Shown here piece by piece: positions 60,802 to 64,000 of a DNA stretch of 64,000 nucleotides. The notes under the pieces were generated by a model. That model saw only the letters and a program-made list of their open reading frames with translations, was not told the DNA's origin and made no database searches. The number at the start of each line of letters is the position of its first letter. Position 1 is the first letter of the stretch. The translations under genes and the position numbers were made by a program. The DNA comes from DATLXU01 sp035575515 (GTDB lineage: Bacteria > Acidobacteriota > Blastocatellia > UBA7656). The stretch spans positions 108,680-172,679 of the forward strand of contig DATLXU010000127.1 of the NCBI GenBank assembly GCA_035575515.1, written 5' to 3'.

Positions 60802-60930
60802 TCAGGGGCCAGGGGTCGGAGGTCGGGGCTAGGAAAAGGCGAAAAGGGAAAGGGTAAAAAAGTAAAGCGAGCAATGCCGTTTCGCCTTTTGACCTTTTCA
60901 TCCTTCATCCTTCATTGACCCCTGTTTTAT
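60802..60930 (+). repeat. long heptamer tract after hldE
   Basis: Heptamers from 60804: CAGGGGC, CAGGGGT, CGGAGGT, CGGGGCT, AGGAAAA, GGCGAAA, AGGGAAA, GGGTAAA; then TTTCGCC, TTTTGAC, CTTTTCA, TCCTTCA, TCCTTCA, TTGACCC, CTG. The right half is complementary to the left half. Confidence 0.85.
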
Positions 60931-61020
60931 GTTGACGGCGCGGAGTTGATGTTGTTTGATTTTAGTTGCCCTATCCTTCGTTTGATGAACAAGCGAAAAT
61001 TGCGATAACAGGATTTTGAA

Positions 61021-62337
61021 ATGAGCGCAGAATTATTGAGCAAGATAATTGAACGTCGCGCCGTTGTCGGCGTGATAGGTTTGGGTTATGTGGGATTGCC
61101 GCTCGCCGTAGAGTTCGGACGCGGCGGCTTGCGCGCCATCGGGTTCGACTTGGATGAGTCGCGCGTCGAGGCTATCAACGCGGGCCGCTCTTACATTCCT
61201 GACGTGCCGAGCGAGATGGTGCAATCGCTGACCGAGCGCGGGAAGCTTTCGGCGACGACAGATTTTTCCAACCTTCAAAACACGGACGCGGTGATAATCT
61301 GCGTGCCGACGCCGCTGCGCAAAACGAAAGAGCCGGACATATCTTACATTCTCGCCGCAGCCGAGCAGGTCAAAGCCTACCTGCACGCGCCGCAACTCGT
61401 CGTGCTCGAATCAACGACATATCCCGGCACTACGGATGAAGTGCTGCTGCCGATGCTCGAAGAGACGGGCCTCAAACTCGACAGAGATTTTTATCTCGCG
61501 TTTTCACCTGAGCGTGTTGATCCGGGCAATCGGCAGTTTCAAACTCATAACATCCCGAAAGTAGTCGGCGGCGTTTCCGGCATGTCGACTGAGATCGCGG
61601 CGGCGCTTTATCAAACCATAGTCGAGCGCGTGCATAAAGTGTCAAGCTCGCGCGTGGCCGAAACGGCGAAGCTTCTGGAGAACACTTTCCGCTCCGTAAA
61701 TATCGGGCTTGTCAATGAGATGGCGCAGCTTTGCTATCATCTCGGAATTGATTCGCACGAAGTGATTCAAGCTGCGGCGACAAAGCCGTTCGGCTTCATG
61801 CCGTTTTATCCCGGCCCCGGCATAGGCGGGCATTGCATTCCATTGGACCCGCATTATCTTTCATGGAAAGCGCGGCTGCATGGATTCGAGGCGCGATTCA
61901 TCAGCCTCGCAGAAGAGGTCAACTCGCACATGCCGCAACACGTTGTCGGGCTTGTGCAAGATGGACTCAACGAGCAGAGGAAAGCCGTCAAAGGCTCGCG
62001 CGTGCTCGTGCTCGGCGTCGCATACAAACGCGATATAAACGACGTGCGCGAGTCGCCCGCGCTCGGCATCGTCGACCAGTTGATGCACAAGGGCGCTGTA
62101 GTTACTTATCACGATCCGTTCGTCCCTGAGATGCGGCTCGACGGCAAGGGCGCGCTCACGAGCGTCGAGCTTACGGACGAAGTTTTATCAAATTGCGATT
62201 GCGCCGTGATAGTGACGGACCATTCAAACGTGGATTACTCGCGCGTCGTGCGGTTCGCGCCGCTCATCGTTGATTCGCGCAACGTCACGCGGCGGCTCGA
62301 TATGCCGGAGCACGAAAGCAAAATCATTCGGCTGTAA
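61021..62337 (+). CDS. UDP-N-acetylglucosamine/hexosamine 6-dehydrogenase (WbpA/TviB-like)
   Basis: A 438-residue UDP-sugar dehydrogenase: NAD fold VGVIGLGYVGLPLAVEFG, VICVPTPLRKTKEPDIS, VVLESTTYPGTTDEVLLP, FSPERVDPGN, ENTFRSVNIGLVNEM, the GPGIGGHCIPLDPHYL loop with catalytic Cys, and VLGVAYKRDINDVRESPAL. The TKEPDIS and GFMPFYPGPGIGGHC pattern fits UDP-GlcNAc rather than UDP-glucose enzymes. The product would feed O-antigen or capsule synthesis. Confidence 0.92.
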   Translation: MSAELLSKIIERRAVVGVIGLGYVGLPLAVEFGRGGLRAIGFDLDESRVEAINAGRSYIPDVPSEMVQSLTERGKLSATTDFSNLQNTDAVIICVPTPLRKTKEPDISYILAAAEQVKAYLHAPQLVVLESTTYPGTTDEVLLPMLEETGLKLDRDFYLAFSPERVDPGNRQFQTHNIPKVVGGVSGMSTEIAAALYQTIVERVHKVSSSRVAETAKLLENTFRSVNIGLVNEMAQLCYHLGIDSHEVIQAAATKPFGFMPFYPGPGIGGHCIPLDPHYLSWKARLHGFEARFISLAEEVNSHMPQHVVGLVQDGLNEQRKAVKGSRVLVLGVAYKRDINDVRESPALGIVDQLMHKGAVVTYHDPFVPEMRLDGKGALTSVELTDEVLSNCDCAVIVTDHSNVDYSRVVRFAPLIVDSRNVTRRLDMPEHESKIIRL

Positions 62338-62550
62338 TTTTTTTCTCCGGCTCCGAACTGTCCGGGCGCGTCTAATTCTATTGAGCGGTCAGCCATCCGC
62401 CGCTGGCTTTCAGGCGTAATAAAGAAGGCGTTCAACCTTGCCGCTGATATAAAACTGACGGTTGAGGGCTGGCGGCTATTTCTTGCGATTATCTTATGGC
62501 TGGCGCGCAACCGCCCAAGATGTGTTAATCTTTATATGCTCTCGAAGGCT

Positions 62551-62625
62551 GCTCTCCCGCTTCAAAGCCTTATGTCCTCACCGCTCGCGGCTTCGGGTCG
62601 CTGGCTTGATGACCTGCGGGAGAGC
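62551..62625 (+). ncRNA. possible structured leader before the subtilase gene
   Basis: GCTCTCCCGC (62551-62560) is an exact complement of GCGGGAGAGC (62616-62625). Inside, TTCAAAGCC and GGCTTGA extend the stem with one bulge, and CGCTCGCGGCTTCGGG may form an inner hairpin. The 75-nt element ends 45 nt before the ATG. It matches no RNA class I know. Otherwise 62338-62670 holds no gene. Confidence 0.4.
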
Positions 62626-62670
62626 GAAATCAAGGCGATTGATGACCGAAAGCGAAGGTGATTGTTTGAT

Positions 62671-64000
62671 ATGAAAAGACGGTTTCCGATTCTCGCGTGC
62701 CTGATGGCTGTTGCGCTGGCTATGCAGGTCACGATTGGCGTGAGAGCGCAAGTCAGAGTAAGCGACAGCCCGAAGTCCGCGCAAAGCGCGCAGGATTCTT
62801 CAGGCCGACTGAGCGTCATCGTCGAGCTTGCGAGCGACCCCGTAGTCATTCACGAGCGCGTGGCGCGAGGCAACTTCAACACCGAATCAACAGGCCAGCA
62901 ACCAGACGTTGATTTAACGTCGCCCGCCGCGCGAGCTTATGAGGCGCGCATCGAGCAGGAGCACTCAAGCTTCGAGTCCCGCGCGCGTGTCATCGCGCCC
63001 AACCTTCGCGTCGTCACAGAGCTTAGCAAGCTCGTCAACGCCGTCTCGATTGAAGCCGACGCGGGCGAGATTGCTGCTATCTCGACCCTGCCCGGAGTCA
63101 AGCGCGTCGAGCGAGTCAAAGAATATCGCGCGACGCTCGATACGAGCGTGCCGCTCATCAACGCGCCCGCGATGTGGGAGCAATTGGGCGGTGCAACAGT
63201 CGCGGGCGAGGGGATGAAGATAGCCATCCTCGACACGGGCATTGACATTACGAATCCCCTCTTTAATGACGCAGGTTTCACCGCTCCGGCAGGCTTCCCG
63301 AAATTCAATAATGACAACGCGCGATTCACAAACAATAAGGTCATCGTCGCCAAATCGTTTGTCTCAAACAGTCAGACAGCGGACGACGAGAACGGTCACG
63401 GCACGAACGTCGCAGGCATCGCCGCAGGCGACCTCAACACGGTTTCGCCGCTCGGATTGATCTCTGGCGTTGCGCCGCGCGCATACTTAGGCAACTATCG
63501 CGTGCTCGGAAAGACCGGCTCAGGCCGCAGCGACCTGATCGCTCGCGCGATTGAAGAGGCTGTTTCAGATGGCTTTGACGTATTGAATTTGAGTTTAGGC
63601 GCGGGCGCGGACTCTCAGCTTAACACGCTCGATCTGGCTGTTGAAGGTGCGGTGGCCGCAGGCAAGGCCGTAGCGGTTGCGGCTGGCAACGCAGGCAACG
63701 GCGGCGTCGGCGATGAAGAGACAATCGGCTCGCCCGGCGTTGCGCCACACGCGATAACGGTTGCGGCTTCAAGCAACGCGCACACGGTTGGACCTGTCAT
63801 CACAGTGACGGGACCCGGTCCGGTTGGCTCTAACCTTGTGAACATCGCTTCTACGAGTGGCAACGCGGTCGCCCTCGACGGCAATCTCACATCCTTGCCG
63901 CTGGTCGACCCGGACCCGCAGAATCGCGGTTGCGGCACATTCGCGGCGGGTTCGCTCAGCGGAAAGGTTGCGCTCATTGAGCGCGGCAACTGCTCGTTCG
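62671..64000 (+). CDS. S8-family serine peptidase (subtilase), cut by window end
   Basis: ATG 62671 opens a signal peptide (LACLMAVALAMQVTIGVRA) followed by a propeptide of about 110 residues (I9-like, ending at VERVKEYRATLDTSVPLINAPA). The catalytic domain then begins: Asp in MKIAILDTGID, His in NGHGTNVAGIAAG, and the oxyanion Asn in AVAAGNAGNGG. After that the sequence continues into a PA-like insertion (LIERGNCSF). The reactive Ser lies beyond the window. The frame is open to 64000, so the gene is partial. Confidence 0.93.
   Translation, partial: MKRRFPILACLMAVALAMQVTIGVRAQVRVSDSPKSAQSAQDSSGRLSVIVELASDPVVIHERVARGNFNTESTGQQPDVDLTSPAARAYEARIEQEHSSFESRARVIAPNLRVVTELSKLVNAVSIEADAGEIAAISTLPGVKRVERVKEYRATLDTSVPLINAPAMWEQLGGATVAGEGMKIAILDTGIDITNPLFNDAGFTAPAGFPKFNNDNARFTNNKVIVAKSFVSNSQTADDENGHGTNVAGIAAGDLNTVSPLGLISGVAPRAYLGNYRVLGKTGSGRSDLIARAIEEAVSDGFDVLNLSLGAGADSQLNTLDLAVEGAVAAGKAVAVAAGNAGNGGVGDEETIGSPGVAPHAITVAASSNAHTVGPVITVTGPGPVGSNLVNIASTSGNAVALDGNLTSLPLVDPDPQNRGCGTFAAGSLSGKVALIERGNCSF

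Overview
The window reads as a chromosomal segment of a diderm, heterotrophic bacterium, most likely an Acidobacteriota member of the Blastocatellia type. That placement is inference from gene content: an exosortase H/IPTL-CTERM pair, an ARPP-1 protein, a DUF6328 protein, a DUF969/DUF979 pair, a MoaD-MoaE fusion, cytochrome c/copper monooxygenase proteins, a heptose kinase and an outer-membrane barrel. Coding density is high, TTG and GTG starts are common, and most start choices below rest on visible Shine-Dalgarno sequences.

Region 1 (1-13.6 kb) is a potassium module. It holds an outer-membrane barrel, two small membrane proteins, kdpF, a decayed IS5-type element inserted between kdpF and kdpA, then kdpA, kdpB and kdpC. 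After these come a HAMP-PAS kinase whose phosphoacceptor histidine is replaced by glycine, a free-standing KdpD sensor/Usp protein, and an APC permease with a frameshifted Usp-like tail. Upstream of the permease unit lie four half-sites in 11-bp phase that match the TTTATA-N5-TTTACA form of KdpE sites.

Region 2 (13.7-25 kb) holds an SDR, an ARPP-1 protein, bifunctional FtcD, an enoyl-CoA hydratase, a CHRD/IPTL-CTERM substrate with its exosortase XrtH and a partner membrane protein, the DUF969/DUF979 membrane pair and a zinc-ribbon protein. Region 3 (25-44 kb) holds aquaporin, a cytochrome c peroxidase fused to a beta-helix, two cytochrome/copper monooxygenase paralogues, PsuG, GlgC, tRNA-His and tRNA-Met, a VanX-like dipeptidase, an M48 peptidase, two DinB proteins, a JAMM peptidase next to a MoaD-MoaE fusion, TsaE and a duplicated DUF6328 protein.

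Region 4 (44-49 kb, minus strand) is the conserved translation cluster rplM-rpsI-rpsB-tsf-pyrH-frr. Region 5 (49-64 kb) holds an isolated 49-codon transcription unit, an MFS transporter, psd-pssA, an HD-GYP fusion protein, a UvrD-type helicase, a Trm112-like protein, an LPS/heptose and nucleotide-sugar group (GT9, HldE kinase, UDP-sugar dehydrogenase), and a subtilase cut by the window end.

The most unusual pattern is a scattered family of about nineteen low-complexity tracts with strict 7-nt (sometimes 8-nt) periodicity. Most are built as palindromes: a run of degenerate heptamers, a spacer, then the reverse complement of the run. They sit between genes, often where a terminator would be, and a few lie inside coding sequence at protein ends or linkers.
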